From assembly GCA_965178125.1 (NCBI GenBank), contig CBCXTV010000003.1:1-64000 (forward strand): a DNA stretch of 64,000 nucleotides, read 5' to 3'. Shown piece by piece: positions 63,497 through 64,000 of the stretch. How positions within the stretch are numbered: position 1 is the first letter of the stretch; every line of letters begins with the position of its first letter. Origin of the DNA: Bilabrum cf. latius (lineage: Eukaryota; Bigyra: Bicosoecida; Bigyra; Bicosoecida). The notes beneath the pieces are model-generated. The model had not been told where the DNA came from and ran no database searches. It saw only the letters and a program-made list of their open reading frames with translations. Both the position numbers and the translations under genes were made by a program.

Positions 63497-64000
63497 TGTC
63501 GGCCATGCGGACGCTCTTCCCAGACCTTGCGCGGCAGCGGGACGAAAATGGAGCTCTCCCTGCACCGCAAGCACGCCGGAAACCTGGTGCACTTCCACGT
63601 ATGCATGACGGACTCCGAGAGGTCGCATCGTTGTCGCGTGGCGGAGGATTTCATTTGGGCCGGCAGCAGGCCGAATGTCGTGTACGGCTTTTAGGTACCG
63701 AACCCGAGCTCCCGGCAGCAGCGCAGGCGGCATGCTTGGGGCGGCACGTGGATCTTCGACGACGCCATTACGCTCAGCGATTGCGGGTCGAGGGTGCAGA
63801 TCGACGCGCCGCAGTCGAAGCTCTTGGCGATGGTCGTGCCCCGGAAGTCGGGCCAGTGGATTCCTCATAGGCTGCGCTCGCGTACGATCTGGTATTTGGG
63901 TGGGGAGCAGTCGGCCGTGATCACCAACCTCAAGTGCCAGGCCTGCAGTCGGGTCAAGCAGGCGGGAACGGCATTCTCCGAGTCTCTTTGCCGATGATGT
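63105..64000 (+). other. Patchwork locus (unit III, cut by window end)
   Basis: Matches 10244-11139. The HUH mini-ORF is at 63548-63694. The window ends before the place where unit I carries its glycosyltransferase insertion, so the state of unit III there is unknown. Confidence 0.88.

Larger units (their letters stand above)
53117..64000 (+). repeat. Tandem unit III (partial, cut by window end)
   Basis: Third unit, present up to the equivalent of unit I position 11139. It shares some variants with I (retains the 32 bp missing in II; same base near 55968) and others with II (33545/59564 region, 34340/60359 region). This mixed pattern suggests homogenisation by conversion or unequal exchange rather than simple stepwise duplication. 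Confidence 0.96.

Noticed and set aside
1-64000. Whole array as an assembly artefact of one circular or single-copy 26-kb sequence
   Set aside because: Not fully excluded, but unit-specific structural differences (797-bp gain, 32-bp deletion) and mixed variants in unit III point to distinct units. Some homopolymer indels may still be read error.
1-64000. Dinoflagellate spliced-leader, 5S or other rRNA genes
   Set aside because: Looked for the spliced-leader core and rRNA-like stretches and saw none.

Overview
The window is eukaryotic nuclear-type DNA: GC-rich, sparsely coding, no bacterial ribosome-binding sites or operon spacing, with minisatellites and single-exon genes that nearly all run on the + strand. 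Its gene mix (a CRESS-type Rep with HUH and SF3 helicase domains, a pogo/Fot-type DDE transposase, a GT25-like glycosyltransferase, multi-CxxC proteins), same-strand genes and large near-identical tandem units fit a dinoflagellate best. That assignment is inference; no rRNA, tRNA or spliced-leader gene confirms it.

Almost everything belongs to a head-to-tail tandem array. Unit I covers 256-27097 (26,842 bp), unit II 27098-53116 (26,019 bp), and unit III starts at 53117 and is cut by the window end. Bases 1-252 duplicate 14856-15107 and join unit I at a junction unlike the I/II and II/III junctions. Units differ by few substitutions, a 32-bp deletion in II, a 797-bp net gain in I, and two frame-breaking indels in the glycosyltransferase of II.

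Order within a unit (unit I positions): CxxC zinc-domain protein (465-1796); duplicated leader and small coiled-coil protein (2899-3423); DDE transposase (3995-5599) overlapping a second CxxC protein (5554-6618); about 3.6 kb of gene debris with a 64-bp hairpin element; a patchwork locus (10244-13345) stitched from pieces of the unit's own genes; a 197-bp near-perfect palindrome; a 54-bp minisatellite in a 398-bp higher-order repeat; about 2.9 kb without supported genes; GT25-like protein (18004-20565); basic coiled-coil protein (21440-21910); an AT-rich, iteron-like region with the same hairpin; Rep (23087-25372); a third CxxC protein (25779-26471); and a short-repeat tail.

The combination of Rep, DDE transposase, iteron/hairpin signals beside rep and clean tandem repetition suggests the unit could be, or derive from, a large Rep-encoding replicating element that integrates as concatemers. 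An ordinary amplified nuclear gene block that contains old Rep and transposase genes is the main alternative. The patchwork locus and GT-derived palindrome are the most unusual structures: some joins keep the native reading frame, producing chimeric ORFs that differ between units.
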